From the NCBI GenBank assembly GCA_017410455.1, contig JAFQQT010000093.1:1-64000 (forward strand): a stretch of 64,000 nt of DNA, in the 5' to 3' direction. Position numbers and translations under genes: made by a program. This document shows, piece after piece, positions 14,976 through 24,289 of the stretch. The notes under the pieces were generated by a model that had not been told where the DNA came from, did no database searches, and saw only the letters and a program-made list of their open reading frames with translations. This DNA is from Clostridia bacterium. Lineage in GTDB: Bacteria > Bacillota > Clostridia > Christensenellales > Aristaeellaceae. Numbering within the stretch: position 1 is the stretch's first letter; each line of letters starts with the position of its first letter.

Positions 14976-16376
14976 TTACGCGTCAACCTCGCCCATCTCG
15001 ATCGCGTTGGTGTCGATGATGTGCTGGTGCGCAGCGCGGTACTCGAAGAACTTGGGGGCAACCTTCGGGAACAGGGCGTAGCTCAGCACGTCCTCCTCGC
15101 AGGTGTACCAGCCCTTGGCCTTCACTTCCGCGCGCAGCTGGTCCATTTCGGGAGCCAGGTCATCCGCATAGCGGTGCGTGATGACAGGGGTGTCGCCGAT
15201 GCACTTGCGGCGGACGTCCTCGTTCACAGGCGCGGGCAGCTTGCCGTAGCGGCCGGCCAGCAGATCCTTGGACTCGTTGGGCACCATCTTGTAGCGCTCG
15301 CCGCCCAGGATGTTCATGACGGCCTGGGTGCCGACGATCTGGCTGGTGGGGGTGACCAGGGGCGGATAGCCGAAGTCCTTACGCACGCGCGGAACTTCCG
15401 CCAGCACATCATAGTACTTGTCCATGGCGACGGCCTGCTTCAGCTGGCCGATCAGGTTGGACAGCATGCCGCCGGGAACCTGATACTGCAGGGTCTTGAC
15501 GTCCACGCCCAGCACGCGGGAAGGATCGCGCCAACCGTCCCTGGTCAGGCGATCCGCCACGCCACGGAAGTACTCCGCCAGCTTGGCCAGCAGGTTCAGG
15601 TCGATGCCGGTCTCGTACTCGGTGCCGTTCATCGTGGCCACCAGGGTCTCGGTGGCGGGCTGGGAGGTACCGCTGCCCAGGGGGGACAGGCAGGTATCCA
15701 CCACGTCCACGCCGGCCTCGATGGCCTTCATCAGCACCATGTCGCCGGTACCGGTGGTGTTGTGAGTGTGCAGCACGATGGGCAGCTTGGTGGCGGCCTT
15801 CAGGCGCTTGACCAGGCTGTAAGCCTTGTAGGGCAGCAGCAGGTTCGCCATGTCCTTGATGCAGATCATGTCCGCGCCCATGGCCTCGATCTCCTGGGCC
15901 AGCGCGACGAAGTAATCCTCATCATGCACGGGAGACTCGGTGTAGCTCAGGGCGATCTCGGCAATGCCGCCGTACTTCTTGGTGGCCTTGACGGCGGTCT
16001 GCATGTTGCGCAGGTCGTTCAGGGCGTCGAAGCAGCGGATGATGTCAATGCCGTTCTCGATGGCCTTCTTGACGAAGGCGTCCACCACGTCGTCCGCGTA
16101 GGGGCGGTAACCCAGCAGGTTCTGGCCGCGCAGCAGCATCTGCAGCTTGGTGTTGGGCAGGGCCTTGCGCAGCTGGCGCAGGCGCTCCCAGGGATCCTCG
16201 TTCAGGAAGCGCAGGCAGCTGTCGTAGGTGGCGCCGCCCCAGCACTCCAGGGAGAAGTAGCCGACCTTGTCCAGCATCTCGCACGCGGGCAGCATCTCAG
16301 CCGTCGTCATGCGGGTGGCAGCCTGGGACTGATGGCCGTCACGCAGGACAGTATCGGTGATATTGAACTTGGCCAT
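14976..16376 (-). CDS. oadA: Oxaloacetate decarboxylase alpha subunit (carboxyltransferase)
   Basis: This 466-aa HMGL-like TIM-barrel carboxyltransferase moves CO2 from oxaloacetate to biotin. Metal-site residues are visible as LRDGHQS (Asp13), CIKDMAN (Lys174, the likely carbamylated Lys) and LHTHNTTG (His203, His205). It has no fused biotin domain; the biotin carrier is separate, two genes upstream. It is last in the oadG-biotin carrier-oadB-oadA operon. Pyruvate carboxylase subunit B is a similar family, but linkage to oadB and oadG points to the Na+ pump. Confidence 0.9.
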   Translation of the reverse strand: MAKFNITDTVLRDGHQSQAATRMTTAEMLPACEMLDKVGYFSLECWGGATYDSCLRFLNEDPWERLRQLRKALPNTKLQMLLRGQNLLGYRPYADDVVDAFVKKAIENGIDIIRCFDALNDLRNMQTAVKATKKYGGIAEIALSYTESPVHDEDYFVALAQEIEAMGADMICIKDMANLLLPYKAYSLVKRLKAATKLPIVLHTHNTTGTGDMVLMKAIEAGVDVVDTCLSPLGSGTSQPATETLVATMNGTEYETGIDLNLLAKLAEYFRGVADRLTRDGWRDPSRVLGVDVKTLQYQVPGGMLSNLIGQLKQAVAMDKYYDVLAEVPRVRKDFGYPPLVTPTSQIVGTQAVMNILGGERYKMVPNESKDLLAGRYGKLPAPVNEDVRRKCIGDTPVITHRYADDLAPEMDQLRAEVKAKGWYTCEEDVLSYALFPKVAPKFFEYRAAHQHIIDTNAIEMGEVDA

Positions 16377-16397
16377 TTCGATTTCCTCCTGTTACAC

Positions 16398-17942
16398 TCA
16401 GCCGCCGAACATGCTCAGGAGCACGCCAGCCGCGATGGCAGAGCCGATAACGCCGGCCACGTTGGGGCCCATGGCGTGCATCAGCAGGAAGTTGGCAGGG
16501 TTGGCCTTCTGGCCCTCACGCTGAGACACACGGGCCGCCATGGGAACGGCGGACACGCCGGCAGAGCCGATCAGCGGGTTGATCTTGCCGCCGGTCAGCC
16601 AGTTCATCAGCTTGGCCAGCAGCACACCGGAAGCGGTGCCGCCCATGAAGGCGAAGATGCCGATTGCAATGATCATCAGCGTATCGATCTTCAGGAAGGT
16701 GGACGCAGTAGCGGTAGCGCCAACGGTGATGCCCAGGAAGATGGTGACGATGTTCATCAGCTCGTTCTGCATGGTCTTGTTCAGACGCTCGGCCACGCCG
16801 CACTCCTTGACCAGGTTGCCCAGCATCAGGCAGCCCACCAGGGGGGTGGCAGAGGGCAGCAGCAGGGAAACGAGGATGGTCACGACGATGGGGAACAGGA
16901 TCTTCTGGGTCTTGGTGGCGGGCTTCAGCTCCGTCATGACGATCTGACGCTCCTTCTCGGTGGTCAGCGCCTTCATGATCGGGGGCTGGATGACGGGAAC
17001 CAGAGCCATGTAGGAGTAAGCCGCAACGGCGATCGGGCCCAGCAGATGGGGGGCCAGCTTACCAGTCAGCCAGATGGCCGTGGGGCCGTCCGCACCGCCG
17101 ATGATGCCGATGGAGGCCGCTTCCTTCACGTCGAAGCCCAGCTCACCCAGCGCGGGGAGCCACTCCACGAGAATCGGCAGGAAGTTCTTCAGCAGACCGG
17201 ACAAAGCGGGCAGCGCCCAGTTGGCAATAACGAAAGTAGCGAAGATGCCCAGCTGCGCCGCAGCGCCCAGCAGCAGGGTCTTGGGGTTGGAGATGAGGGG
17301 ACCGAAGTCGGTGCCAGCACCAACGCCCATGAAGATCAGGCAGGGGTAGATGCCCAGCTTGACGCCCAGGTACAGGTAGTCCAGCAATCCGGCAGAGACC
17401 GTCTTGCCAGCAGTGGCCAGCCTGGTCACAGCATCGCCGATGGTGGCGTAGACAACGTCATTCTGGATGTAGCAGGCGCTCTCCAGCACGATGTTGGCGT
17501 TGTTGCCGTTGGCGGCCAGCTGCTCCAGGGCAGCAGCAAGTTCAAGGGTCTCGCCCTCAGCCACGGTCAGAGCGTTGACGAAGTGGCCCAGGACGAAGCC
17601 GTTGTCCGCATTGATGACATTGCCAGCGGCATCGACGATCCAGCGGAAACCCTCGGTGATGATGTTCGCGCCGTCGATCAGCGTCGCACCACCGAACAGA
17701 CCCCAGTTGACATGGCCGCCAGCGAAGAGCTCCTCGTGGAACACCTCGCTGCCCAGCAGGTTGGTCAGCAGCATGCCGAAAGCGATGGGCAGCAGCAGCA
17801 GGGGCTCAAAGCCCTTGACGATGGCCAGATACAGCAGGAAGCAGGCCACGCCGACCATGATCAGCGCAGGCCAGTTGCTGATGAAAAGCGCGATACCCGA
17901 AGTTTCCCACAGGCCCATCAGCGCGTCGGTAACGTAAGACAT
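16398..17942 (-). CDS. oadB: Na+-translocating decarboxylase beta subunit, enlarged
   Basis: This integral membrane subunit decarboxylates carboxybiotin and exports Na+. Hallmarks are FEPLLLLPIAFGMLLTN (about 45-61), FMGVGAGTDFGPLISNPKTLLLGAAAQ (about 204-230), GIIGGADGPTAI (279-290, with the key Asp) and SAGVSAVPMAARV near the end. At 514 aa it is longer than the roughly 375-435 aa usual for the family. The extra length lies mainly between the second helix and residue 185, plus a segment at about 245-275. It is followed by oadA after 21 bp. Confidence 0.92.
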   Translation of the reverse strand: MSYVTDALMGLWETSGIALFISNWPALIMVGVACFLLYLAIVKGFEPLLLLPIAFGMLLTNLLGSEVFHEELFAGGHVNWGLFGGATLIDGANIITEGFRWIVDAAGNVINADNGFVLGHFVNALTVAEGETLELAAALEQLAANGNNANIVLESACYIQNDVVYATIGDAVTRLATAGKTVSAGLLDYLYLGVKLGIYPCLIFMGVGAGTDFGPLISNPKTLLLGAAAQLGIFATFVIANWALPALSGLLKNFLPILVEWLPALGELGFDVKEAASIGIIGGADGPTAIWLTGKLAPHLLGPIAVAAYSYMALVPVIQPPIMKALTTEKERQIVMTELKPATKTQKILFPIVVTILVSLLLPSATPLVGCLMLGNLVKECGVAERLNKTMQNELMNIVTIFLGITVGATATASTFLKIDTLMIIAIGIFAFMGGTASGVLLAKLMNWLTGGKINPLIGSAGVSAVPMAARVSQREGQKANPANFLLMHAMGPNVAGVIGSAIAAGVLLSMFGG

Positions 17943-18023
17943 GGTATCAACTCACTTTCTGTCTGCATTTCGATAGTTTGCGCAGCGAAACCGTGTCGCC
18001 GCGGCTCTATTGCCTGAAATACG

Positions 18024-18392
18024 TTACGCCAGAACGACCAGCACGTCGCCAGCATTGACAGAAGCGCCCTTGGAAACCACGACCTGAGCCACGGTGCCAG
18101 CGGCGGGAGCGGGGATCTCATTCTCCATCTTCATGGCCTCCAGGACCACCAGCACATCGCCGGCGTTGACCTTCTGGCCAGCGGAAACCTTCACATCCAG
18201 GATGGTGCCGGGCATGGGAGCCTTGACGGAATTACCGCCAGCAACGGGGGCAGCAGCCACGGGCGCGGGCGCAGCAGCGGGAGCAGGAGCAGCAGCGGGG
18301 GCAGCAGGAGCAGCCACAGGAGCGGGCGCGCCGACCTCTTCGACCTCAACAACGTAAGTCTGACCGTTCACGGTGATGTTGTAAGTACGCAT
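18024..18392 (-). CDS. Biotin carboxyl carrier protein of the decarboxylase
   Basis: This 122-aa protein has an N-terminal beta segment ([20 protein letters not shown]), a long Pro-Ala linker (about residues 22-52) and a biotinyl domain. EAMKMEN contains the biotinylated Lys88. It shuttles CO2 between OadA and OadB. ATG 18392 is chosen because AGGAGGA lies 8 nt upstream; an in-frame extension would run into oadG. The flexible linker is typical of Na+-pumping decarboxylases. Confidence 0.92.
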   Translation of the reverse strand: MRTYNITVNGQTYVVEVEEVGAPAPVAAPAAPAAAPAPAAAPAPVAAAPVAGGNSVKAPMPGTILDVKVSAGQKVNAGDVLVVLEAMKMENEIPAPAAGTVAQVVVSKGASVNAGDVLVVLA

Positions 18393-18436
18393 GGATGATA
18401 TCCTCCTCAGTTCGTGTTCATTATGTGCAGATGGCA

Positions 18437-18769
18437 TCAGCGATTGACGCGGATGATGCGCTTGATCTTGAAGGGGTAGCCTTCACCACGGGTCGCGGCG
18501 ATCGCAGCCGTCAGAACAGCAACGGTTTCATCGTCGACCTTCGCAGGGCGCACGACGGCGTCGGGCTTGATCAGGGACGCGGTGACAGGCGCAGCAGCAG
18601 CCACAGGGGCGGCAGCAGGAGCAGCCTTGGTGGCTTCCTTCTTGCCCATACCGCTGGTCAGCTTGCCCATGATGTTGATCAGCACGATCAGCACAACAAG
18701 GCCCAGGAAGACCACCATCATGCCAATGAGCGCCACCAGCAGGGTCTTGGCTCCGAGATACATCTCCAT
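18437..18769 (-). CDS. oadG: Na+-translocating decarboxylase gamma subunit
   Basis: This 110-aa protein has one N-terminal membrane helix ([22 protein letters not shown], about residues 9-31), an Ala/Pro-rich linker and a short basic C-terminus. That is the usual OadG layout, which anchors the alpha subunit to the membrane. AAGGAAGG lies about 10 nt before ATG 18769; an upstream in-frame ATG at 18793 lacks this spacing. It is the first gene of the operon. Confidence 0.82.
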   Translation of the reverse strand: MEMYLGAKTLLVALIGMMVVFLGLVVLIVLINIMGKLTSGMGKKEATKAAPAAAPVAAAAPVTASLIKPDAVVRPAKVDDETVAVLTAAIAATRGEGYPFKIKRIIRVNR

Positions 18770-19042
18770 TCTTGTTACACCTTCCTTTCTCACGCGGCGT
18801 ATGGCCGTGTTTTTTCAGGGCACACGGGCTTACAGCACGACGATCTCCTCGTCGGGGTATGCACGCCCGTGTTGGTATCCCACACGGCCGTAATGAAGTG
18901 TCTGGCCTACTTGAAACAGACACCTCAATCTAACCCAATTTCCCCTATTCGACGCTCCCCTCCTTTTTCCTGCTTTCGTTAAAAATTTTTCAGGAAAAAT
19001 TTCTCCTGTCGAACTTTTCATGCCCAGCTCCCTTGCAGACAG
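18770..19042. other. Leader and upstream region of the oad operon
   Basis: About 270 bp hold no convincing gene. On the minus strand there are AT-rich palindromic patches near 18980-19010 and a possible CACGGGC/GCCCGTG pairing (about 18822-18872). I could not identify a good sigma-A promoter here, so the operon start is unresolved. Confidence 0.4.
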
Positions 19043-19070
19043 AAAAAGCCTGCCCCATTGCGGGACAGGC
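19043..19070 (-). terminator. Terminator of the metallo-beta-lactamase-fold gene
   Basis: On the minus strand GCCTGTCCC pairs with GGGGCAGGC (19048-19070) with one G-T pair, followed by TTTTT. Confidence 0.85.
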
Positions 19071-19081
19071 GAAGTCGTGTG

Positions 19082-19948
19082 TCAGTCGATCCAGTTCGGG
19101 TCCTGCCACACGTACCAGTCAACGCCGTCGGTCTCGATGTGGACGGTACCGTCGCCGGAATACAGGGCGCCAAGCTTCTCGAGCTTCTCATCATGGTCAT
19201 AGATGGTGTTGTTCGTGCAGACGATGACGGAGGGTGACGCAGCGTCCATGAACGCATCCGGCACGCCATCGATGCCATGGTGATTGGCCTTCATCACGTC
19301 GCAGTCGAAGAGCGCAGGATCGCGGGTTTCCAGCCAGTAGTTCAGCACGCGGGTGGAAACGTCTGCCAGCAGCAGGATGCGGCTGCCGTTGAACTCGACA
19401 ATGCTGGCGGCGCTGCGGGCGTTCTGGCCCCACAACTGGTCGCAGCGCAGGATGGTGATGGTCGCGCTGCCCAGGGTGAACACGTCGCCGTCATCGATGA
19501 CCTGATAGGGCACATTGTGGCGGCGGGATGCGCGCACCATCTTCTCGTGGTGGTCGTCGGGATCGTCGTAGGTCTCCTTGTTGGGCGAGAGCAGGAGGCC
19601 CGGGCTGTAGAGATCGCTGTTCATGATGGTGGTCAGGCCCTCGGAGTGATCGCCATCGCAATGGGTGCTCAGCAGATACTTCAGCTGGGTGATGCCGTAG
19701 CCATCCAGGGTCGCAAACACGCGGCGGTAGTGGCTGTTGAAGCCGCCATCCACCATCATGGCCTCCCCGCCGCACTGCAGGATGATCGCGTCGGAGCGGT
19801 TCGTGTCCACCACCGTCATGCGCAGCACGTCGCGCTCAGCCCAGTCGGCGGGCAGCTCGCTCTCACCGGCGATGAAGTAGGTCTCCGCACCAGCCAGCGC
19901 AGGCACGGCCAGCGCAAGAGCCAGCAGGATCAGCAATGCCTTCTTCAT
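19082..19948 (-). CDS. Secreted ComEC/Rec2-like metallo-beta-lactamase-fold protein
   Basis: This 288-aa protein has a clear signal peptide (MKKALLILLALALAVPALAGA). The MBL metal motif is STHCDGDHSEG, with His96, Asp98, Asp100 and His101. Further ligand regions are ILLLADV (about 185) and ANHHGIDG near 221. The sequence resembles the stand-alone hydrolase domain of ComEC. The substrate is unknown; nucleic acid or phosphodiester is a guess from the family. It is probably co-transcribed with the amidase gene 15 bp upstream. Confidence 0.8.
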   Translation of the reverse strand: MKKALLILLALALAVPALAGAETYFIAGESELPADWAERDVLRMTVVDTNRSDAIILQCGGEAMMVDGGFNSHYRRVFATLDGYGITQLKYLLSTHCDGDHSEGLTTIMNSDLYSPGLLLSPNKETYDDPDDHHEKMVRASRRHNVPYQVIDDGDVFTLGSATITILRCDQLWGQNARSAASIVEFNGSRILLLADVSTRVLNYWLETRDPALFDCDVMKANHHGIDGVPDAFMDAASPSVIVCTNNTIYDHDEKLEKLGALYSGDGTVHIETDGVDWYVWQDPNWID

Positions 19949-19963
19949 GATGTGTTCCCTCCG

Positions 19964-21277
19964 TTATTCTGCAGTGACCCAGCCGCGCCGCAGGGCGATC
20001 TGGTACACGCCCTCGGCCATGCCCTCGCTGAGCATGAGCTGGTATTCAGGCGTAGCCAGCTTCACGTCCTCGCCGGGGTTGCTCATGTAGCCCATCTCCA
20101 CCAGGAAGCAGGGCATCTGCGCCCAGTTGTTGCCCACATAGTTGTCGTTGAGGCGCACGGTGCCCGTGGCATCCTTGCGCTCATAGCCCACGGCGTCCTT
20201 CATGGCGTTCATGAGGAGCTCGCCCATCAGGCGGTACTCCTCGGGATCGGCCACCGCGCGGGCATAGTCGGAATTGAGCGGGCTGTAGATCTGGATGCCC
20301 GTCTTGTTCTCGTTGGAGGAGTTGTTGCAGTGCAGGCGCAGCATGATGTGCGCGCCGCCCTCCGCCGCAATCTCACAGCGCTCGATGTTGGTGTGGAACA
20401 CATCCTGCACATCGCGGGTCAGGATGACTGTCGCGCCCTGGGCGACCAGCACGTCCCGCAGGATCATCGCCGTTTCCAGCACGACGATGTCCTCCTTGCG
20501 CAGAGTCACGGTGCCCTGCGCCATGCCGCCCTTGCCCACGGTGGTGCCGGGGAGACCGGGGCCGATCTCCTCGCGGACATACTGGCCATTCTCCTGATGC
20601 CCGGGATCGATGCACACCACCACGCCCGACAGGCGGCCCGGCTGCGAAGGCGCAGCCTCGGGGATCGCCCAGGCCTTGCGGCAGGTGGCCTCGTCCTTCT
20701 GCTGTCCCTTGGCGTTGCGTACCTGCACGGTGAAGAGCGTGCGGCAGTAGGTCAGCGGCGCCTGCACTTCGCCCTCATAGCGGCCCGTATCGTCCACCGG
20801 GTAGACCGGGAAGACTGCCGTTTCCTGCTTGGAGCGGTAGTAGAGCATCATGTAGTCCGTACCGGGCGCGGTGAAGCTGTAGCGGAAGCCCTCGGGCGTT
20901 TCCTCCAGGGTCAGATCCTTCACCGTGGCATTGGCCTTGCCCTCTGGGGCAAGATAGCCGCTGGCTTCAGGCAGGGTGACGCTCTCCTTGGCGATGCGGT
21001 ACTGCTTCAGGTTCAGCACCGTCACGGTGAACTTGCCGCCCATGCCGGAATACGGCAGGTTCACGCGGCCTTCGAAGCGGCCGTCCTCGCTGTAGAGGGT
21101 CATGCGGCCCGATTCGTTCTTCCCTTCCCAGGTCAGCACGACAAACTCGTTGCCTTCCGCCTCGATGGTGTAAGTGAACCCCATCTCCTCCGGGGTCAGG
21201 GTCAATTCCGCATCCGCCGCCATCGCCGCCAGGGGCAGGCAGAGCAGCAGAAGCAGCAGGGGGATCATTCTGCGCAT
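19964..21277 (-). CDS. Secreted N-acetylmuramoyl-L-alanine amidase (Amidase_3)
   Basis: This 437-aa protein has a signal peptide (IPLLLLLLCLPLAAMA), an N-terminal beta-rich region of about 210 residues and a C-terminal zinc amidase domain. Zinc and catalytic residues are visible in VVCIDPGHQ (His), TLRKEDIV (Glu), MLRLHCNN (His) and FLVEMGYMSN (Glu). It should cut stem peptides from peptidoglycan. The start at 21277 follows AAAGGA by 8 nt. It has its own near-perfect promoter inside the end of the upstream gene. Confidence 0.9.
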   Translation of the reverse strand: MRRMIPLLLLLLCLPLAAMAADAELTLTPEEMGFTYTIEAEGNEFVVLTWEGKNESGRMTLYSEDGRFEGRVNLPYSGMGGKFTVTVLNLKQYRIAKESVTLPEASGYLAPEGKANATVKDLTLEETPEGFRYSFTAPGTDYMMLYYRSKQETAVFPVYPVDDTGRYEGEVQAPLTYCRTLFTVQVRNAKGQQKDEATCRKAWAIPEAAPSQPGRLSGVVVCIDPGHQENGQYVREEIGPGLPGTTVGKGGMAQGTVTLRKEDIVVLETAMILRDVLVAQGATVILTRDVQDVFHTNIERCEIAAEGGAHIMLRLHCNNSSNENKTGIQIYSPLNSDYARAVADPEEYRLMGELLMNAMKDAVGYERKDATGTVRLNDNYVGNNWAQMPCFLVEMGYMSNPGEDVKLATPEYQLMLSEGMAEGVYQIALRRGWVTAE

Positions 21278-21316
21278 GTATGTCATCCTTTCATCGGGAC
21301 ACAGATATACCCATAT

Positions 21317-21346
21317 ATTATACTGTTGCAGGAGTCGTTTTGTCAA
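21317..21346 (-). promoter_or_regulatory. Consensus promoter of the amidase gene
   Basis: TTGACA (21341-21346) and TATAAT (21317-21322) on the minus strand have an 18-bp spacer. The -35 box overlaps the stop codon of the NodB-fold gene. Confidence 0.85.
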
Positions 21347-22377
21347 TCATCCGTCGGGCAGGGATCGGCGATCGGCGGCAGATCACGCCCTGACAGGCTC
21401 AGCAGCTCTCCAACCGTGACCACCGCCATCCCGCACACATCCCTGTAATACGGGATGACATCGTCCAGGATTTTCTCGGTGTTGTATCCATCCACATGAA
21501 ACTGAACAACAGATCCGGACACGGCTGTCACGCCATCCGTCAGCCGCTGAACGATCTGCTCAGGATGGCGGCTGTATTTATCCGCCCAGTCCTGGCTGTC
21601 GACGCTCCATTGGATCTCTTCCATGCCTTCAGCGCGCACGAGCGCTGTCACCTTCTCATTCGTCGCGCTGTAGGGCGCCCGGAACAGCCTCGGACGAACG
21701 CCGAGCAGCTCCTCGCACCGCTCGTTCATCAGGGTGATATTCAGCCGGATATTGCGGTAATCAGCCTTCGTCATGTTTATATGATGATAGCCGTGGCTGG
21801 CGATCTCGTGTCCGCCTGCCACGATAAGCCGTGACTCCGCCACATGGCTCTCCATCCAGTCGCCAATGAGGAAGAAGGTGCACTTCACCCCGTGTTTCTC
21901 CAGCACGGCGAGGATCCTTTCCACATCCTGCAGATCACCATCCCCACAGACGATCGTCAGGGCGATGGCAGGCGTCTGCGGCGCAAGGCTCGTCACGCGC
22001 TTGACGCTCAGATCAGAATAGGCCGCCCAGGCGTGCTTCTTCGTCACATCCACGCCGTTCCACCACAGGGAGAGCTCATTCCCTCCAAGGAAGCTCTCCT
22101 GCACCGTGAAGCGCATCGTCATGTTGCTGCCGGGATTGTGCCACCTGGACACGGCCAGTACCATGCCGTACTGGTTGCGCAGCTCAAACGTGTTGTCGTC
22201 CTTACTGATCCACTCCGGCGTCCGGCAGCGAAGCACTACGGTGGTCTCGTACCCCACATGCCCGACATAGTGATCGATGTAGAACTCGACAACAGGCGTC
22301 CTCGCCGTCTCCCCGGCCGCACCGGACATCAGCATCATGATGGTGAGCACACAGAGCATCAGATATCTGAATTTCAT
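21343..22377 (-). CDS. Secreted NodB-fold protein with degenerate catalytic motif 1
   Basis: This 344-aa protein has a signal peptide, a beta-rich N-terminal region and a polysaccharide deacetylase (CE4) domain. Motifs 2-5 look intact: SHGYHHINMT (His195, His199), RAPYS (233-237), WSVDSQDW (about 257-264) and SVVQFHVDG. Motif 1, normally TFDDG with base and metal Asp residues, reads TIVCG at 141-145, so both Asp are missing. It is probably catalytically dead or altered. ATG 22377 has GGAGG 8 nt upstream. The next gene downstream is a peptidoglycan amidase, which suggests a wall-related role. Confidence 0.8.
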   Translation of the reverse strand: MKFRYLMLCVLTIMMLMSGAAGETARTPVVEFYIDHYVGHVGYETTVVLRCRTPEWISKDDNTFELRNQYGMVLAVSRWHNPGSNMTMRFTVQESFLGGNELSLWWNGVDVTKKHAWAAYSDLSVKRVTSLAPQTPAIALTIVCGDGDLQDVERILAVLEKHGVKCTFFLIGDWMESHVAESRLIVAGGHEIASHGYHHINMTKADYRNIRLNITLMNERCEELLGVRPRLFRAPYSATNEKVTALVRAEGMEEIQWSVDSQDWADKYSRHPEQIVQRLTDGVTAVSGSVVQFHVDGYNTEKILDDVIPYYRDVCGMAVVTVGELLSLSGRDLPPIADPCPTDD

Positions 22378-22505
22378 TGCCCGGACCTCCTTCATCCGCT
22401 TCATTTCCTGCAGCCCGGAACCGTTCCAACGCTCCGCAGCCGCAGCTGAGATGCACTTCATCAGTATATACGCCATACTGCGATGGCGCGTTTCATAACA
22501 TGCAG

Positions 22506-22576
22506 CAAAAAGTCAGCGGCTGCACGGCCATGTTTTGTTCAGCCTTCCGGCTGGCCCCGCATTCACTTCCGCTGAC
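22506..22576 (-). terminator. Nested-stem terminator after dnaX
   Basis: On the minus strand GTCAGCGG (22569-22576) pairs with CCGCTGAC (22512-22519), followed by TTTTT. Inner GGCCA/TGGCC and AGCC/GGCT stems fill the loop. Confidence 0.65.
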
Positions 22577-22635
22577 ATCGATTCATATGCTGCGTCTTCA
22601 CGCCCCCGGCAGCAACGGCACGCCGGATCCGGTGC

Positions 22636-24261
22636 TCACTTCGGCTCATCCTGCACGATGACGTTCGCACGCTCGAAGGTTTCGCCCAGGGCGGTAAGGA
22701 GCGATTCCTCCTCGTCTGCCGGGCCAGTCTGATCTGCCTGGGGCATCACCGCTTCAAACCGGCTCTCCACCCCTGCTGCATCCGTCAGCGCGGCACAGAT
22801 GGCCTGCACGTTCTGCGGCTTGTTCAGCATGCCCACATACATTTCCGCCCCCGGGGCCGGATTGGCCGCCCAGCGGTAGAGGGTACCGTCGCATCCGGCA
22901 AAGCGCCCGAAGCTCAGGAAGCCATACACCATCGGGTTGCCCTTCTGCAGGGTTTTGACGGCTTCCTTCCAGGCGTCCTCGGCGCTGCGGCCTGTGGGGG
23001 TGAGCACCTTTGGTTTGGGCGCCTCCGTCTTTTTCGGCGCAGCAGCTTTCGGTTCCGCCTTGGCTTTGGGGGCCGCAGCCACCACCGCGCCGCTGGCGAT
23101 CTTCTCGGTCAGCTCCGCCAGCTTCTTTTCCAGCTGGACGATGCGGTCCGTCAGCGCACGGGCATCCACCTCCTGCGTGCGCAGGCAGCACTTGAGGGCC
23201 ACATTCTCCAGCGCCAGACGCGGCGAGGATGCGTAGCGCAGCTCCGTCTCCACGCTCATGAACAGCTCCAGCATGCGCATCAGGCGGGTGACAGTCATCT
23301 CCTCGGCCTGCTCGACGTACTCATAGGCCGTTTCCTGCGTCAGATCCAGCAGGTTCGCCAGTTCATCCGGGCAGGTCTTTGCCATCAGCAGCGCGCGCAT
23401 GTGCTGGCTCATTTCCCTGGCAAACACCATCGGTTCGCGGCCCTTGCGCATCAGTTCGTCGATCATGCGCATCACTTCGCCCGCGTCCTCGCCCTCCAGC
23501 GCATCAGTGAAGCGGAAGAGGAAGTAGCGGTCGCTGGTGCCCAGCACATTGCGGACCAGCTCGTCGGTGACGTCGCTCTGATAGCCCAGGCACATATCCA
23601 GGATGGACAGCGCGTCGCGCATGCCGCCCTCCGCCGCCCGGGCGATCATGTTCAGCGCCGAATCCGTCGCCGTGGCCTGCGCACCCTCCACCGCCTGGCG
23701 CAGGCGGCCGACGATCTGCATCGCCGGGATGCGCCCGAAGTCGAAGCGCTGGCAGCGGCTGAGGATCGTCGCGGGCAGCTTCTGCGGCTCGGTGGTGGCC
23801 AGGATGAACACCACATAGGCCGGCGGCTCCTCCAGCGTTTTGAGCAGCGCGTTGAACGCCGAGGCGGACAGCATGTGCACCTCGTCGATGATGTAGACCT
23901 TGAACCGCCCGTGCTGGGGCGGGTACTTGACCGTTTCGCGCAGGTCGCGGATCTCATCCACGCCATTGTTGGAGGCCGCGTCGATCTCCATCACATCCAT
24001 GGATTCCTCAGCGGCCAGGCGCAGGCAGCTCTCGCACTTGCCGCAGGGATCGCCATTGACGGGCGATTCGCAGTTGACCGCCCTGGCCATGATCTTCGCC
24101 GCCGAGGTCTTGCCCGTGCCGCGGCTGCCGCAGAACAGGTACGCATGGGCAATACGCCCGGTGATGATCTGATTGCGGAGCGTGGAAACGATGGCCTCCT
24201 GCGAGACCATCGATGAGAAATCCGCCGGACGCCACTTGCGGTACAGCGCCTGATAAGCCAT
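22636..24261 (-). CDS. dnaX: DNA polymerase III subunit gamma/tau
   Basis: This 541-aa clamp-loader ATPase starts MAYQALYRKWRPADFSSMV. Walker A is GSRGTGKT (45-52). A four-Cys zinc module (CESPVNGDPCGKCESC) follows, and the DEVHMLS box comes after it. Lid and collar domains come next, then an Ala/Lys/Pro-rich linker near 400-430 and a C-terminal tau region. GGGAGGT precedes the ATG. The usual ybaB-recR partners are absent. The upstream genes are small membrane proteins that probably share its transcript. Confidence 0.95.
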   Translation of the reverse strand: MAYQALYRKWRPADFSSMVSQEAIVSTLRNQIITGRIAHAYLFCGSRGTGKTSAAKIMARAVNCESPVNGDPCGKCESCLRLAAEESMDVMEIDAASNNGVDEIRDLRETVKYPPQHGRFKVYIIDEVHMLSASAFNALLKTLEEPPAYVVFILATTEPQKLPATILSRCQRFDFGRIPAMQIVGRLRQAVEGAQATATDSALNMIARAAEGGMRDALSILDMCLGYQSDVTDELVRNVLGTSDRYFLFRFTDALEGEDAGEVMRMIDELMRKGREPMVFAREMSQHMRALLMAKTCPDELANLLDLTQETAYEYVEQAEEMTVTRLMRMLELFMSVETELRYASSPRLALENVALKCCLRTQEVDARALTDRIVQLEKKLAELTEKIASGAVVAAAPKAKAEPKAAAPKKTEAPKPKVLTPTGRSAEDAWKEAVKTLQKGNPMVYGFLSFGRFAGCDGTLYRWAANPAPGAEMYVGMLNKPQNVQAICAALTDAAGVESRFEAVMPQADQTGPADEEESLLTALGETFERANVIVQDEPK

Positions 24262-24289
24262 GGGTCATACCTCCCGGGTCAAAGCTTGA

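Noticed and set aside
14904..18017. Open frame of about 1000 codons on the plus strand opposite oadA and oadB
   Set aside because: Shadow frame: the product is His/Gln/Gly-rich without any family features, while the minus strand carries the decarboxylase motifs.
22900..23060. Programmed -1 frameshift in dnaX at an AAAAAG run
   Set aside because: The run has only five A and the -1 frame stays open for about 100 codons, so it would not give the short gamma form.
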